Source of the DNA: Bordetella hinzii LMG 13501
GTDB lineage: Bacteria > Pseudomonadota > Gammaproteobacteria > Burkholderiales > Burkholderiaceae_B
Reading direction: 5' to 3'
Assembly (NCBI RefSeq): GCF_001548475.1
Contig: NZ_LRUJ01000001.1
Location: forward strand, 1-64,000
DNA: 64,000 nt
The translations under genes and the position numbers were made by a program. Of the stretch, positions 7,884-17,849 are shown piece after piece. The notes below the pieces were generated by a model, which worked only from the letters and a program-made list of their open reading frames with translations, searched no databases and was not told the origin of the DNA. Numbering within the stretch: position 1 is the first letter of the stretch; each line of letters begins with the position of its first letter.

Positions 7884-9377
7884 ATGAACAAACTCACCCA
7901 CTACATCAACGGCCAGCTGCACGAAGACCGCTCCGGCCGCTACACCGAAGGCTATAACCCGGCCACCGGCGAAGTCATCAGCTCCATCGCGCTGGCCTCG
8001 GCCGATGACGTCGGCGCCGCCGTGGCCGCCGCGCGCGCGGCCTATCCCGCCTGGTCCGAAACCCCGGCGCTCAAGCGCGCCCGCATCCTGTTCAATTTCA
8101 AGGCCCTGCTGGACAAGCACCAGGACGAACTGGCCGCCCTCATCACGCGCGAGCACGGCAAGGTCTTCTCCGACGCCAAGGGCGAAGTCACCCGCGGCAT
8201 CGAGGTGGTCGAGTTTGCCTGCGGCATTCCGCAGTTGCTCAAGGGCCAGTACAGCGACCAGATCGGCGGCGGCATCGACAACTGGAGCATGCGCCAGCCG
8301 CTGGGCGTGGTGGCCGGCATCACGCCGTTCAACTTCCCCATGATGGTGCCCTGCTGGATGTTCCCGGTGGCGCTGGCCTGCGGCAACACCTTCGTGCTCA
8401 AGCCCTCCGAGCGCGACCCCTCCGTCTCGCTCAGGCTGGCCGAACTGCTCAAGGAAGCCGGCCTGCCCGACGGCGTGTTCAACGTCGTGCAGGGCGACAA
8501 GATCGCCGTCGACGCCCTGATCGCCCATCCCGATGTCGAAGCCCTGTCCTTCGTGGGATCCACGCCCATCGCGGAGTACATCTATGCCGAAGGCACCCGC
8601 CGCGGCAAGCGCGTGCAGGCCCTGGGCGGCGCCAAGAACCATCTGGTGGTGATGCCCGACGCCGACCTCGACCAGGTCACCGACGCCCTCATGGGCGCGG
8701 CCTACGGCTCGGCCGGCGAACGCTGCATGGCGATCTCGGTCGCGGTGGCCGTGGGCGATGTGGCCGACAAGGTCATCGAGCGCCTGAAGCCGCGCGTGGC
8801 CGCCCTGGTCGTCAAGGACGGCATGGAGCCCGACGCCGAGATGGGCCCCCTGGTCACCCCGCAGCACCGTAAAAAGGTGCTGGGCTATATCGAAGACGGC
8901 ATCGCGGCCGGCGCGACGCTGGTGGCCGACGGCCGCGGCCTGAAGGTGCCGGGCCGCGAGCAGGGTTTCTTCCTGGGCGGCACGCTGTTCGACCATGTCA
9001 CGCCGCAGATGAACATCTACCGCGAGGAAATCTTCGGCCCGGTGTTGTGCGTAGTGCGCGTGCCCGATTTCGCCGCCGCGGTGGATCTCATCAACCGCCA
9101 CGAGTTCGGCAACGGCGTGTCCTGCTTCACGTCGGATGGCGGCATCGCGCGCGCCTTCGCGCGCCAGATCAAGGTGGGCATGGTGGGCATCAACGTGCCC
9201 ATCCCCGTGCCCATGGCCTGGCACTCCTTCGGCGGCTGGAAACGCTCGCTGTTCGGCGACCACCATGCCTACGGCGAGGAAGGCGTGCGCTTCTACTCGC
9301 GCTACAAGAGCGTGATGCAGCGCTGGCCCGACAGCATCGCCAAGGGCGCCGAATTCACCATGCCGGTCGCGAAATAA
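7884..9377 (+). CDS. mmsA: CoA-acylating methylmalonate/malonate semialdehyde dehydrogenase
   Basis: A 497-aa aldehyde dehydrogenase of the MmsA/IolA type, which oxidises malonate or methylmalonate semialdehyde to acetyl- or propionyl-CoA with CO2 release. Seen: [17 protein letters not shown], the NAD-binding [12 protein letters not shown], the catalytic Cys C281 in GERCMAIS, and the C-terminal [16 protein letters not shown]. It lies 42 bp downstream of the aminotransferase, and together they convert beta-alanine to acetyl-CoA. A strong intrinsic terminator follows, so the unit is bicistronic. Involvement in valine or inositol breakdown is possible for the family but has no support from neighbours. 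Confidence 0.95.
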   Translation: MNKLTHYINGQLHEDRSGRYTEGYNPATGEVISSIALASADDVGAAVAAARAAYPAWSETPALKRARILFNFKALLDKHQDELAALITREHGKVFSDAKGEVTRGIEVVEFACGIPQLLKGQYSDQIGGGIDNWSMRQPLGVVAGITPFNFPMMVPCWMFPVALACGNTFVLKPSERDPSVSLRLAELLKEAGLPDGVFNVVQGDKIAVDALIAHPDVEALSFVGSTPIAEYIYAEGTRRGKRVQALGGAKNHLVVMPDADLDQVTDALMGAAYGSAGERCMAISVAVAVGDVADKVIERLKPRVAALVVKDGMEPDAEMGPLVTPQHRKKVLGYIEDGIAAGATLVADGRGLKVPGREQGFFLGGTLFDHVTPQMNIYREEIFGPVLCVVRVPDFAAAVDLINRHEFGNGVSCFTSDGGIARAFARQIKVGMVGINVPIPVPMAWHSFGGWKRSLFGDHHAYGEEGVRFYSRYKSVMQRWPDSIAKGAEFTMPVAK

Positions 9378-9389
9378 AACCGGTCGCGC

Positions 9390-9415
9390 AAGGCGGGCAC
9401 AAGCCCGCCTTTTTC
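9390..9415 (+). terminator. Rho-independent terminator after mmsA
   Basis: AAGGCGGGC (9390-9398), ACAA loop, GCCCGCCTT (9403-9411), continuing into a T tract. It separates the beta-alanine pair from the M81/ABC genes on the same strand. Confidence 0.92.
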
Positions 9416-9496
9416 TTTCGAGGAGCCCCTAGGCAAAAAAACACAACGCATGTAAATCTGCCTGCGATGATGTCGTTTCCCAAAAGAGGTCAATCA

Positions 9497-10999
9497 ATGC
9501 GTATTGGTATAGGCGGCTTTCAGCACGAAACGAATACCTTCGCCCCGTCCCGGGCGGCGTGGGAAGATTTCGCCGACAAGGGCGGCGGCTGGCCCAAGCT
9601 GGTCAGCGGGCCGGCCATGTTCGAGACGGTCGCCGGCGCCAACATACCGATCGCCGGCTTTATCGAGGCCATGGCCGGGCACACGCTGCTTCCCACGACG
9701 TGGACGGCGGCCAGCCCCTCCGGCCCGGTCACCCGCGACGCCTTCGAGCGCATCAGCGCCCTCATTCTCGACGGCCTGCGCCAGGCCATGCCGCTGGACG
9801 CGGTCTACCTCGACCTGCACGGCGCCATGGTCACCGAGCACCTGGACGACGGCGAAGGCGAGATGCTGCGCCGGGTGCGCGAGCTGATCGGCCCGGACAT
9901 CCCGCTGGTCGCCAGCCTGGACCTGCACGCCAATGTCACGCGGGCCATGGTGCGTCACGCCGACGGCCTGGTCTGTTACCGCACCTATCCGCACGTGGAC
10001 ATGGCCGAGACCGGCGCGCGCGCCGCGCGCTTCCTGCAGCAAAGACTGGACGGCATGCCGCGCCCCCATGTGGCGCTGCGCTCCCTGCCCTACCTGATTT
10101 CGCTGTGCTGGCAGTCCACCGACATCGAGCCGGCGCGCAGCCTGTATCGCCTGCTGGACGATATCGAAGGACGCGAGGCCTTCAGCCTGTCTTTCGCCAC
10201 CGGTTTCCCGGCCGCCGATTTCCCTGACTGCGCGCCCGCCGTCTGGGCCTATGGCGAAAGCCAGCGCGCCGCCGATGCCGCGGCCGACGAGATGACGCGG
10301 GCCGTGCTCAACGCCGAGGCGGACTTCGGCGGCCGCATCTACGACCCGGACGAGGCGGTCCAGGAAGCCATGCGCGCGGCCGCCACGGCCAGCAAGCCCG
10401 TAGTGATCGCCGACGTCCAGGACAACCCCGGCGCCGGCGGCAGCTCCGACACTACCGGCCTGCTGCGGGCCCTGATCCGCAACCGCGCCCGCCATGCCGC
10501 CATCGGCCTGATCGTCGACCCCGAGGCGGCGCTGGCCGCGCACCGCGCCGGCGCGGGCAAGACTGTGCGCATCGCACTGGGTGGACACTCGGGTATTCCC
10601 GATGACGAACCCCTGGTCGCCGACTTTATCGTAGAGAAAGTCTCCGACGGCCGCTTCGACACGCATGGCGCCTTCTATCGCGGTTTCCATATGGACCTGG
10701 GCCCCAGCGCCTGCCTGCGCATCGACGATGTCCGCATCGTGGTGGCTTCCATCAAGGTGCAGATGGCCGACCAGGAGATGTTCCGCTTCGCTGGTATCGA
10801 GCCTCGGCGGGCGGCCATCCTGGTGGTCAAGAGCACGGCGCATTTCCGCGCCGACTTCACCGACATCGCCGACCGCATCCTGGTCTGCGCGGCGCCGGGC
10901 TCCATGCTGATGGATGCGGCCAAACAACCATGGACACGGCTGCGGCCCGGCATCAGAATGGCACCCTGCGGGCCGGAATTTACCCACCCTACCGCGTAG
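9497..10999 (+). CDS. M81-family metallopeptidase (MlrC-like), first copy
   Basis: A 500-aa protein of the M81/MlrC family (the founding member degrades linearised microcystin). Seen: N-terminal GGFQHETNTFAPS, YLDLHGAM, SLDLHANVT and the central DNPGAGGSSDTTGLL segment that marks the C-terminal MlrC domain. The ATG at 9497 has AGAGGT about 7 nt upstream and gives a full-length protein. It opens a plus-strand run of six genes, followed 83 bp later by a peptide-binding protein. Actual substrates of most M81 proteins are unknown; hydrolysis of an unusual amide imported by the neighbouring transporter is an inference. It is only distantly similar to the second M81 gene at 16277. Confidence 0.9.
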   Translation: MRIGIGGFQHETNTFAPSRAAWEDFADKGGGWPKLVSGPAMFETVAGANIPIAGFIEAMAGHTLLPTTWTAASPSGPVTRDAFERISALILDGLRQAMPLDAVYLDLHGAMVTEHLDDGEGEMLRRVRELIGPDIPLVASLDLHANVTRAMVRHADGLVCYRTYPHVDMAETGARAARFLQQRLDGMPRPHVALRSLPYLISLCWQSTDIEPARSLYRLLDDIEGREAFSLSFATGFPAADFPDCAPAVWAYGESQRAADAAADEMTRAVLNAEADFGGRIYDPDEAVQEAMRAAATASKPVVIADVQDNPGAGGSSDTTGLLRALIRNRARHAAIGLIVDPEAALAAHRAGAGKTVRIALGGHSGIPDDEPLVADFIVEKVSDGRFDTHGAFYRGFHMDLGPSACLRIDDVRIVVASIKVQMADQEMFRFAGIEPRRAAILVVKSTAHFRADFTDIADRILVCAAPGSMLMDAAKQPWTRLRPGIRMAPCGPEFTHPTA

Positions 11000-11082
11000 A
11001 ACCCTTATCGCCGCCACTGGCGGCTCGTTCACAACAAGGGCGGCATACCCGCCGCCTGCTTGCCAGAATCAGGGGAACATCC

Positions 11083-12648
11083 ATGCTGAAGTTCGTTCGA
11101 GCGGCCTTCGTTGCCGGCGCAACATTGATGGCGGCGCACGGCGCCTATGCCGAGACCACCATCAAGGCCGTCATGCACTCGCCTTTGCGCCTGACCGACC
11201 CGCATGCCACCACGGCGTACATCACGACCTGGCACGGCTACATGATCTACGACACCCTGTTGGCGACCGACGCGGACAACAAGATCCAGCCGCAGATGCT
11301 CGAAAAATGGGAGGTCTCGCCCGACGGCAAGACCTACACGATGACCCTGCGCGACGGCCTCAAGTGGCACGATGGCAAGCCGGTCACCGCCGATGACTGC
11401 GTGGCCTCCATCAAGCGCTGGGCCGCCGGCGACGGCATGGGCCGCACCCTGCTGAAGTTCACCGACAAGATCGAAAAGGTGGACGACAAGCAGTTCCGCA
11501 TCGTCATGAAGGAACCCACCGACCTCGCGCTGCGCGCCCTGTCCAAGCCCACGGGCACGGCCGCCTTCATGATGCCCAAGCGCATCGCCGAGATCCCCAT
11601 CGGCCAGCCCATCACCGACATGACCGGCTCGGGACCCTTCAAGGTGGCGGAGTTCAAGCCCGGCGTCAAAACGGTCTACGTCAAGAATACCGACTACGTG
11701 CCGCGCAAGGAGCCGGCCAGCGGCCTGGCCGGCGGCAAGGTGGTCAACGTGGACCGCGTCGAATGGGACGTGATGCCCGATGCGCTCACCACGGCCAACT
11801 CCCTGCTCAATGGCGAGATCGACTTCGTCGAGCAGTTCCCGTATGACCTGCTGCCCATGGTCGAAGGCCACAAGGAGCTCAAGGAAGAAACCCTGAGCCC
11901 GGTCGGCTACTTCACCATGTACCGCTTCAACTTCAAGTATCCGCCCTTCAACAACAAGAAGATCCGCCAGGCCGCGATGTACGCCATCGGCCAGGAAGAC
12001 GTCATGAAGGCGCTGGTGGGCAATCCCAAGTATTGGCAGACCTGCGCCTCGCTGTGGGGCTGCGGCACGCCGCTGCAAAGCGATATCGGCAAGGACATGA
12101 CGGTGCCCGGCAATATCGACAAGGCGAAGGCGCTGCTCAAGGAGGCCGGCTACGACAACACGCCCATCCTCATCATGCACGCCACCGATGTCGGCACCCT
12201 GAGCGCCCAGCCGGTCGTGATGGCCCAGGCGCTGCGCAAGGCGGGCTTCAACGTCAACCTGCAGGCCATGGACTGGCAAAGCGTGGCCACCCGCCGCGCC
12301 TCCAAGGCCGCGCCGGCCGAGGGCGGCTGGAACATCCATAACACCAACTGGTACGCCACCGACATCATGGATCCGGTGCGCTCGGCCCCGGCCGCGGCCA
12401 ATGGCGACAACGCCTGGTTCGGCTGGCCCGACTTCCCGCAGATCGAAGAGCTGCGGACCAAGTTCGCGCTGAGCGCCGACCCGGCCGAACAGAAAAAGAT
12501 CGCCGACGAGGTCCAACGCATCGGTGTCGACGAAGGCCTCTACGTGCCCCTGGGCCAGATGTCGGTGCCCACCGTGTACTCGACCAAGCTGAGCGGCCTG
12601 GTGCACGCGCCTGTCTTCGCGTTCTGGAACGTGAAGAAGGCCCCCTGA
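11083..12648 (+). CDS. ABC transporter periplasmic peptide/solute-binding protein (family 5)
   Basis: A 521-aa binding protein of the DppA/OppA/GsiB family. A Sec signal peptide ends at about residue 23 (AYA|ET). Family features include the N-terminal KWEVSPDGKTYTMTLRDGLK block (residues 70-90) and the DIDKAKALLKEAGYDN-type C-lobe segment. It captures small peptides or similar solutes in the periplasm for the permeases encoded next. The ATG at 11083 has AGGGGA upstream. A strong hairpin with no T tract lies between it and the first permease, which would favour higher amounts of binding protein than permease. Confidence 0.92.
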   Translation: MLKFVRAAFVAGATLMAAHGAYAETTIKAVMHSPLRLTDPHATTAYITTWHGYMIYDTLLATDADNKIQPQMLEKWEVSPDGKTYTMTLRDGLKWHDGKPVTADDCVASIKRWAAGDGMGRTLLKFTDKIEKVDDKQFRIVMKEPTDLALRALSKPTGTAAFMMPKRIAEIPIGQPITDMTGSGPFKVAEFKPGVKTVYVKNTDYVPRKEPASGLAGGKVVNVDRVEWDVMPDALTTANSLLNGEIDFVEQFPYDLLPMVEGHKELKEETLSPVGYFTMYRFNFKYPPFNNKKIRQAAMYAIGQEDVMKALVGNPKYWQTCASLWGCGTPLQSDIGKDMTVPGNIDKAKALLKEAGYDNTPILIMHATDVGTLSAQPVVMAQALRKAGFNVNLQAMDWQSVATRRASKAAPAEGGWNIHNTNWYATDIMDPVRSAPAAANGDNAWFGWPDFPQIEELRTKFALSADPAEQKKIADEVQRIGVDEGLYVPLGQMSVPTVYSTKLSGLVHAPVFAFWNVKKAP

Positions 12649-12662
12649 TCCACGCAACACTC

Positions 12663-12690
12663 GGCCCGCGCGCGCAGCGGCGCGCGGGCC
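12663..12690 (+). repeat. Intercistronic GC hairpin between binding-protein and permease genes
   Basis: Perfect 11-bp arms GGCCCGCGCGC and GCGCGCGGGCC around a 6-nt loop, with no T run after it. Such hairpins often protect the 3' end of a binding-protein mRNA segment and give it more transcript than the downstream permeases. Confidence 0.6.
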
Positions 12691-12725
12691 GGCCGCCACG
12701 GCGGCGCACCCACGGGGAAATATAT

Positions 12726-13667
12726 ATGCTGGCATTCGTCTCACGCCGGCTGCTGGCCACCATTCCAGTGCTCATCATGGTGGCCGTAGTCGTTTTCGCT
12801 ATTTTGCGCTTGAGCCCGGGGGATCCGGCCATCATCATGGCCGGCGACGGCGCCACGCCGGACCGCATCGAACAGATCCGCCAGGCCATGGGCCTGGACC
12901 AGCCCCTGCTCAAGCAGTTCTTCATCTGGGCCGGCCATCTCCTGCAAGGCGATATGGGAACCTCGCTGATGTCCGGCGTGCCGGTGCGGCAGCTGATCGG
13001 GCAGCGCCTGGAGCCCTCCCTCAGCCTGGCGGCCATCACGCTGGTCTTCACCCTGATCATCGCCATTCCGCTGGGCGTGCTGGCCGCCTGGCGGCGCGGC
13101 AAGCTGCTGGACCGCGCCGTGATGGGATTTTCCGTGATGGGCTTCTCGGTGCCGGTCTTCGTGACCGGCTACCTGCTCATCTGGGCCTTCGCCATCAAGC
13201 TGGGCTGGTTCAACGTCCAGGGCTACACCCCGCTGTCGCAGGGCTTCTGGCCCTATCTGCACCGCCTCATCCTTCCCTCGCTGGCGCTGTCCACGGTCTA
13301 CATCGCCCTGATCGCCCGCATCACGCGCACCAGCGTGATCGAGGTCATGGGGGAGGATTTCATCCGCACCGCGCGGGCCAAGGGCCTGGGCGAGACCGGC
13401 GTCCTGCTCGGCCACGCCCTGCGCAATGCCGCCGTGCCGATCGCCACCGTGGTGGGCGTGGGCGTGGCGCTGCTGATCAGCGGCGTGGTGGTGACCGAGT
13501 CGGTCTTCAACATCCCCGGCCTGGGCCGGCTGGTGGTCGAAGCGGTGCTGGCGCGGGACTACCCGGTCATCCAGGGCCTGACGCTGTTCTTCGCCTTCGT
13601 TTACGTATTCATCAATCTGCTTGTCGATTGCGCCTACACGGTGTTCGACCCGCGCATCCGGTACTGA
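12726..13667 (+). CDS. ABC transporter permease, DppB/GsiC type
   Basis: A 313-aa inner-membrane permease, first of a pair. It has the DppB-type N-terminal start (MLAFVSRRLLATIPVLIMV), a long periplasmic segment with RLSPGDPA, and the cytoplasmic EAA-type loop containing DFIRTARAKGLGE, which contacts the ATPase. Six hydrophobic segments are visible. The ATG follows GGGGAAATATAT. The stop is 2 bp before the next permease ATG, so the pair is tightly coupled. Confidence 0.93.
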   Translation: MLAFVSRRLLATIPVLIMVAVVVFAILRLSPGDPAIIMAGDGATPDRIEQIRQAMGLDQPLLKQFFIWAGHLLQGDMGTSLMSGVPVRQLIGQRLEPSLSLAAITLVFTLIIAIPLGVLAAWRRGKLLDRAVMGFSVMGFSVPVFVTGYLLIWAFAIKLGWFNVQGYTPLSQGFWPYLHRLILPSLALSTVYIALIARITRTSVIEVMGEDFIRTARAKGLGETGVLLGHALRNAAVPIATVVGVGVALLISGVVVTESVFNIPGLGRLVVEAVLARDYPVIQGLTLFFAFVYVFINLLVDCAYTVFDPRIRY

Positions 13668-13669
13668 AC

Positions 13670-14563
13670 ATGCAGACAGACGCCATCACCGATGACTCCC
13701 TGCCCGGCAGCGGCAGCCCCAATGCCGGCGCCTGGCAGCGCCTGCGCCAGGAGCTGCGCAGCTGGCCCGTGCTGCTTTCGCTGGCCATCCTCGTGCTCGT
13801 GGTCGCCGGCGCCCTGTTCGCGCCCTGGATGGGCACGGTCGATCCCACCGCCATCAATCCCGGCGCCCGGCTCAAGCCGCCTTTCGGCGACTTCCTGCTG
13901 GGCACCGACGCCTTCGGGCGCGACGTCTGGTCGCGCGTGGTCTATGGCGCGCGCGTCTCGCTGGTCGCCGGCCTGGGCGCGGCCCTGATCAGCGTCGGCC
14001 TGGGGCTGGTGATCGGTGTGCTGGCCGGGTGGTTCCGCAGCCTGGACGGCATCATCATGCGCACCATGGACGCCATCATGGCCATCCCCGGCATCCTGCT
14101 GGCCATCGCCCTGGTGTCGGTCAGCGGCGCGAGCCTGACGACCGTGCTGGTCGCCATCACCATCCCCGAGATCCCGCGCGTGGTGCGGCTGGTGCGCGGC
14201 CAGATCCTGAGCGTGCGCGAGGAACCCTATGTCGAGGCCGCGCTCGCGCTGGGCACGCCGCTGCCGCTGCTGCTGTGGCGGCATATGGTGCCCAGCACCA
14301 TCGCGCCGCTCACGGTCCAGGGCACCTATGTCTTTGCCTCGGCCATGCTCACCGAGGCCATCCTGAGTTTCCTGGGCGCGGGCATCCCGCCGGAAATTCC
14401 CTCCTGGGGCAACATCATGTCCGAAGGCCGCATGTATTTCCGCATGCTGCCCGGCCTGATTCTCTTTCCCGGCCTGTTCCTGTCGCTGACCGTGCTGTCG
14501 GTCAATATGCTGGGCGACGCCCTGCGCGACGCGCTGGATCCCAAAATGGCCCGACGGAGCTGA
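13670..14563 (+). CDS. ABC transporter permease, DppC/GsiD type
   Basis: A 297-aa permease partner. It shows an N-terminal cytoplasmic tail, one membrane segment, then FLLGTDAFGRDVWSRVVYGAR (the DppC signature), and the EAA loop EEPYVEAALALGTP. The ATG at 13670 lies 2 bp after the preceding stop; the longer upstream ORF overlaps the first permease and is rejected. The ATPase gene starts 2 bp after its stop. It forms the heterodimeric channel with the DppB-type partner. Confidence 0.93.
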   Translation: MQTDAITDDSLPGSGSPNAGAWQRLRQELRSWPVLLSLAILVLVVAGALFAPWMGTVDPTAINPGARLKPPFGDFLLGTDAFGRDVWSRVVYGARVSLVAGLGAALISVGLGLVIGVLAGWFRSLDGIIMRTMDAIMAIPGILLAIALVSVSGASLTTVLVAITIPEIPRVVRLVRGQILSVREEPYVEAALALGTPLPLLLWRHMVPSTIAPLTVQGTYVFASAMLTEAILSFLGAGIPPEIPSWGNIMSEGRMYFRMLPGLILFPGLFLSLTVLSVNMLGDALRDALDPKMARRS

Positions 14564-14565
14564 AC

Positions 14566-16218
14566 ATGCATCATCCCCATCCCTCCGACGCCGTTCTTTC
14601 CATCCGGGACCTCACCGTCGAGGTGCAGGGCGCCGGCAACCGCGTGGTGCGCAACTTCAGCCTGCAAGTGCGCCCCGGCGAAACGGTCTGCGTGGTCGGC
14701 GAATCCGGCTCCGGCAAATCGGTGACGTCGCTGGCCGTCATGGGCCTGCTGCCCGCGGGCATTCTCAAGGTGCAGGGCGGCAGCATCATGGTCGAAGGCG
14801 AAGACGTCGTGCGCGCCACGCCGCGCCGCCTGCGCGAGATGCGCGCCACCCACATGGCCATGGTCTTCCAGGAGCCCATGACCGCGCTCAACCCCGTGCA
14901 TACCGTGGGCCGGCAGGTCGACGAGGTGCTGCGCCTGCACCGCAGGCAGATGAGCCGGGCGCAGCGCCGCGATAAAGTGCTCGAGATGTTCCGCTCCGTG
15001 CACCTGCCGGATGTCGAGCGCGTCTACGACTCCTACCCGCACCAGCTCTCCGGCGGCCAGCGCCAGCGCATCGTCATCGCCATGGCCCTCATCCTGGAGC
15101 CCAAGCTGCTGATCGCCGACGAGCCGACCACGGCGCTCGATGTCACCACCCAGAAGCAGATCCTGGCCCTCATCAAGGAGCTGCAGGACAAACAGGGCAC
15201 GGCCGTGCTCTTCATCACGCACGACTTTGGCGTGGTGGCCGAGATCGCCGACCATATCGTCGTCATGAACCGCGGCGACCTGATCGAGTCCGGCACGCGC
15301 GACGATATCCTGGCGCGTCCCAAAGAGGACTACACGCGCCGCCTGGTGTCCTCGGTGCCCAGTCTGGTGCCCATCGAGCGCGCAGCCCCCGACGGCATGC
15401 CGGTGCTGCATGTGCAGAAGCTGGGCCGCACCTATTCCAGCCGTCGCGGGCTTTTCGGCGCCGGCGGCCACTCGGTGGTGGCCGCCGCCGACGTCAATCT
15501 GGTCCTGCGCCGTGGCGAGATCCTGGGCATCGTGGGCGAATCCGGCTCGGGCAAGTCCACCGTGGCGCGCTGCATCATGCGCCTGATCGAACCCACCGAG
15601 GGCTCGCTGTGCCTGGGCGGCGAGGACGTGGCGCGCGTGCAGGGCGCGGCGCTGCGGCCCCTGCGCCGGCGCATCCAGATCGTGTTCCAGGATCCCTACC
15701 GCTCGCTCAATCCGCGCCGGCCCGTGGGCGAATCCATCATCGAGGGGCTGCTCAACTTCGGCACGCCGCGCGCCGAGGCGGAACGGCGCGCCGGCGAAAT
15801 GCTGCGCGTGGTGGGCCTGAGCCCGGACGTCATGCAGCGTTATCCGCATCAGTTCTCGGGCGGCCAGCGCCAGCGCATCTGCATCGCCCGCGCGCTGGTC
15901 ATGGAGCCCGAAGTGCTGGTGGCCGACGAAGCCGTGTCGGCGCTGGATGTGTCGGTGCAGGCGCAAGTGCTGGAGCTGCTTGAAGAGGTGCGCCGCCGCA
16001 CCGGCGTGGGCGTGCTTTTCATCACGCACGACCTGCGCGTGGCGGCCCAGATTTGCGACACCATCATGGTGATGCAGCGCGGCCAGGTCGTGGAGACCGG
16101 CAGCGCGGCCACCGTGCTCACCCAGCCCCAGCACGCCTACACGCGCGCCCTGATCGACGCCGCGCCGGGAAGAGGCTGGGATTTCCGCAATTTCCGCCCC
16201 CTGCAGGCGGCTGCCTGA
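14566..16218 (+). CDS. Fused double ATP-binding subunit of the peptide ABC transporter (DppD-DppF/GsiA type)
   Basis: A 550-aa protein with two complete ABC ATPase modules, equivalent to DppD and DppF in one chain, as in GsiA. Module 1 (about 8-250) has [16 protein letters not shown] and [13 protein letters not shown]. Module 2 (about 280-535) has a second [16 protein letters not shown] and [12 protein letters not shown]. In module 2 the residue after the Walker B Asp-Glu is Ala rather than Pro. It powers the importer from the cytoplasmic face. The ATG at 14566 is 2 bp after the permease stop. The second M81 peptidase follows 58 bp downstream. Confidence 0.94.
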   Translation: MHHPHPSDAVLSIRDLTVEVQGAGNRVVRNFSLQVRPGETVCVVGESGSGKSVTSLAVMGLLPAGILKVQGGSIMVEGEDVVRATPRRLREMRATHMAMVFQEPMTALNPVHTVGRQVDEVLRLHRRQMSRAQRRDKVLEMFRSVHLPDVERVYDSYPHQLSGGQRQRIVIAMALILEPKLLIADEPTTALDVTTQKQILALIKELQDKQGTAVLFITHDFGVVAEIADHIVVMNRGDLIESGTRDDILARPKEDYTRRLVSSVPSLVPIERAAPDGMPVLHVQKLGRTYSSRRGLFGAGGHSVVAAADVNLVLRRGEILGIVGESGSGKSTVARCIMRLIEPTEGSLCLGGEDVARVQGAALRPLRRRIQIVFQDPYRSLNPRRPVGESIIEGLLNFGTPRAEAERRAGEMLRVVGLSPDVMQRYPHQFSGGQRQRICIARALVMEPEVLVADEAVSALDVSVQAQVLELLEEVRRRTGVGVLFITHDLRVAAQICDTIMVMQRGQVVETGSAATVLTQPQHAYTRALIDAAPGRGWDFRNFRPLQAAA

Positions 16219-16276
16219 AGCCGCCCGCGGAGCATGGCCGCGCCACGGGCCGGCCCCACATGACAAGGAGCAGTAG

Positions 16277-17752
16277 ATGCGTTGGCTGTTGGCAATGATC
16301 AAGCACGAAACCAATACCTTCTCCCCCGTGCCCACGCCGCTTGCGCGGTTTTTCCGCGGCAATCCGGAAATCCTGTCGGGCGAGCGCGCCATCCGCGCCT
16401 ATGAGAACACCGACAGCGGCCTGGGCGGCTATATCGAGGTGGCGCGGCGCGAAGGCGCCGAGATCGTCGTCCCGGTGGCGGCCGAATCCTGGCCCAGCTC
16501 GCCCACCGACGCGGCCACCTACGAAAAACTCTGCGGCCTCATCCTGGACGAAGTCCGCCAAGGCGGCTACGACGCCATCCTGCTGGATTTGCACGGCGCC
16601 ATGGTCGCCGAGGGCGTGGAGGATGCCGAAGGCCAGCTGCTCAAGCGGCTGCGCGAGATCGACCCGCGCACGCCGGTGGGCGTGACGTTGGACATGCATG
16701 CCAACATCTACGACGACATCATCGCGAACGCCAATGTCGTCACCGGCTTTCACACCTATCCGCACGTCGACATCCGCGAAAGCGGCGTGCGCGCCGCCGA
16801 TGTCATCGTGCGCATGCTCAAAGGCGAGATCAAGCCCGTGATGCGCTGGGGCAACGTGCCCATGCTGCCTCACATCATGTGCCAGGGCACGCATGCGGAT
16901 CCCAACAAGTCGCTGCAGGCGCGCTGCATCGAGCTCGAGCGCGGCGAGGTACTGGCCGCCTCGGTCTTCGTGGGCTTTCCGCACGCCGACATCCGCGAGG
17001 CCGGCCTGTCGGCCGTGGTCTGTACCGATGACAACGCCCGCGCCGCCGAGCAGTATCGCGACGAACTGCTCGACGCCGCCTGGACGCGCCGCGCGCAATG
17101 GGTCTTTCATCCCGAGCCCCTGGAGCCGACCATCGCGCATGCCAAGACGCTGACCGAAGGGCCGGTCATTCTCCTGGACCACTTCGACAATACCGGCTCG
17201 GGCGGCACCATGGACACCACCGCCGTGCTGGCCGAGATCTTGCGCCAGGGCCTGGAGAACGTGGCTTTCTATGCCATCTGCGATCCGCAGGCGGCCGAAG
17301 AAGCGGCCGCCGCCGGCGTGGGCAAGACCCTCACACTGACGCTGGGCGGCAAGGTGCCCATGCCCGCCCTGAAGGTGCGGAGCGGACCGCTCACCGTCAC
17401 GGGACGGGTCAAGCTGGTCTTTGACGGTGTCTACCTCAACCGCGGCCCCATGTACCGCGGCGTGCGCAACGACACCGGCCTGACCGTGGTGCTCGACACC
17501 GGCAAGGTGGAGATCGTCATCGTCTCGCGGCACCAGGAGCCCTTCGACATCAACTGCCTGCTGTCGGCCGGCATCGACCCGCTGCAGAAGCGCTATGTGG
17601 CGTTGAAGTCGCGCGTGCACTGGCGCGCGGGCTTCGCCGAGATGGCGCGCGCCATCATCGAATGCACCGGCGTGGGCGTGACGACCTCGGACTACAGCCA
17701 GATCGAATTCAAGCACGTCAGGCGGCCGATCTACCCGCTGGATATGATGTAG
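16277..17752 (+). CDS. M81-family metallopeptidase (MlrC-like), second copy
   Basis: A 491-aa M81/MlrC-type protein with MIKHETNTFSPV at residues 7-18, LLDLHGAMVAEG, LDMHANIYDD, HTYPHVD and the central LDHFDNTGSGGTMDTTA segment. AAGGAG sits about 8 nt before the ATG. It is clearly divergent from the first M81 protein (the shared blocks are short), so the two copies probably differ in substrate rather than being a recent duplication. It closes the importer gene run. Catalytic ligands of M81 are mostly His/Asp in the blocks quoted (family knowledge). Confidence 0.9.
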   Translation: MRWLLAMIKHETNTFSPVPTPLARFFRGNPEILSGERAIRAYENTDSGLGGYIEVARREGAEIVVPVAAESWPSSPTDAATYEKLCGLILDEVRQGGYDAILLDLHGAMVAEGVEDAEGQLLKRLREIDPRTPVGVTLDMHANIYDDIIANANVVTGFHTYPHVDIRESGVRAADVIVRMLKGEIKPVMRWGNVPMLPHIMCQGTHADPNKSLQARCIELERGEVLAASVFVGFPHADIREAGLSAVVCTDDNARAAEQYRDELLDAAWTRRAQWVFHPEPLEPTIAHAKTLTEGPVILLDHFDNTGSGGTMDTTAVLAEILRQGLENVAFYAICDPQAAEEAAAAGVGKTLTLTLGGKVPMPALKVRSGPLTVTGRVKLVFDGVYLNRGPMYRGVRNDTGLTVVLDTGKVEIVIVSRHQEPFDINCLLSAGIDPLQKRYVALKSRVHWRAGFAEMARAIIECTGVGVTTSDYSQIEFKHVRRPIYPLDMM

Positions 17753-17768
17753 GCGCAAGGCCCCGCGC

Positions 17769-17808
17769 TATACTGCTTCGGGTTTACCCTTGCCGCGGCG
17801 CGGCAAGG
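17769..17808 (+). promoter_or_regulatory. Possible -10 box and 9-bp hairpin upstream of first DUF945 gene
   Basis: GCTATACT (TATACT at 17769-17774) is a good -10 box; the same octamer recurs upstream of the second DUF945 gene (TATACT at 19425-19430). No convincing -35 was found for either. CCTTGCCGC / GCGGCAAGG (17788-17796, 17800-17808) forms a tight stem that would lie in the 5' leader. Confidence 0.35.
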
Positions 17809-17849
17809 CGGCCGGCGCGGCTGGCGCCAACAACCCGACGAGGAAAGAC

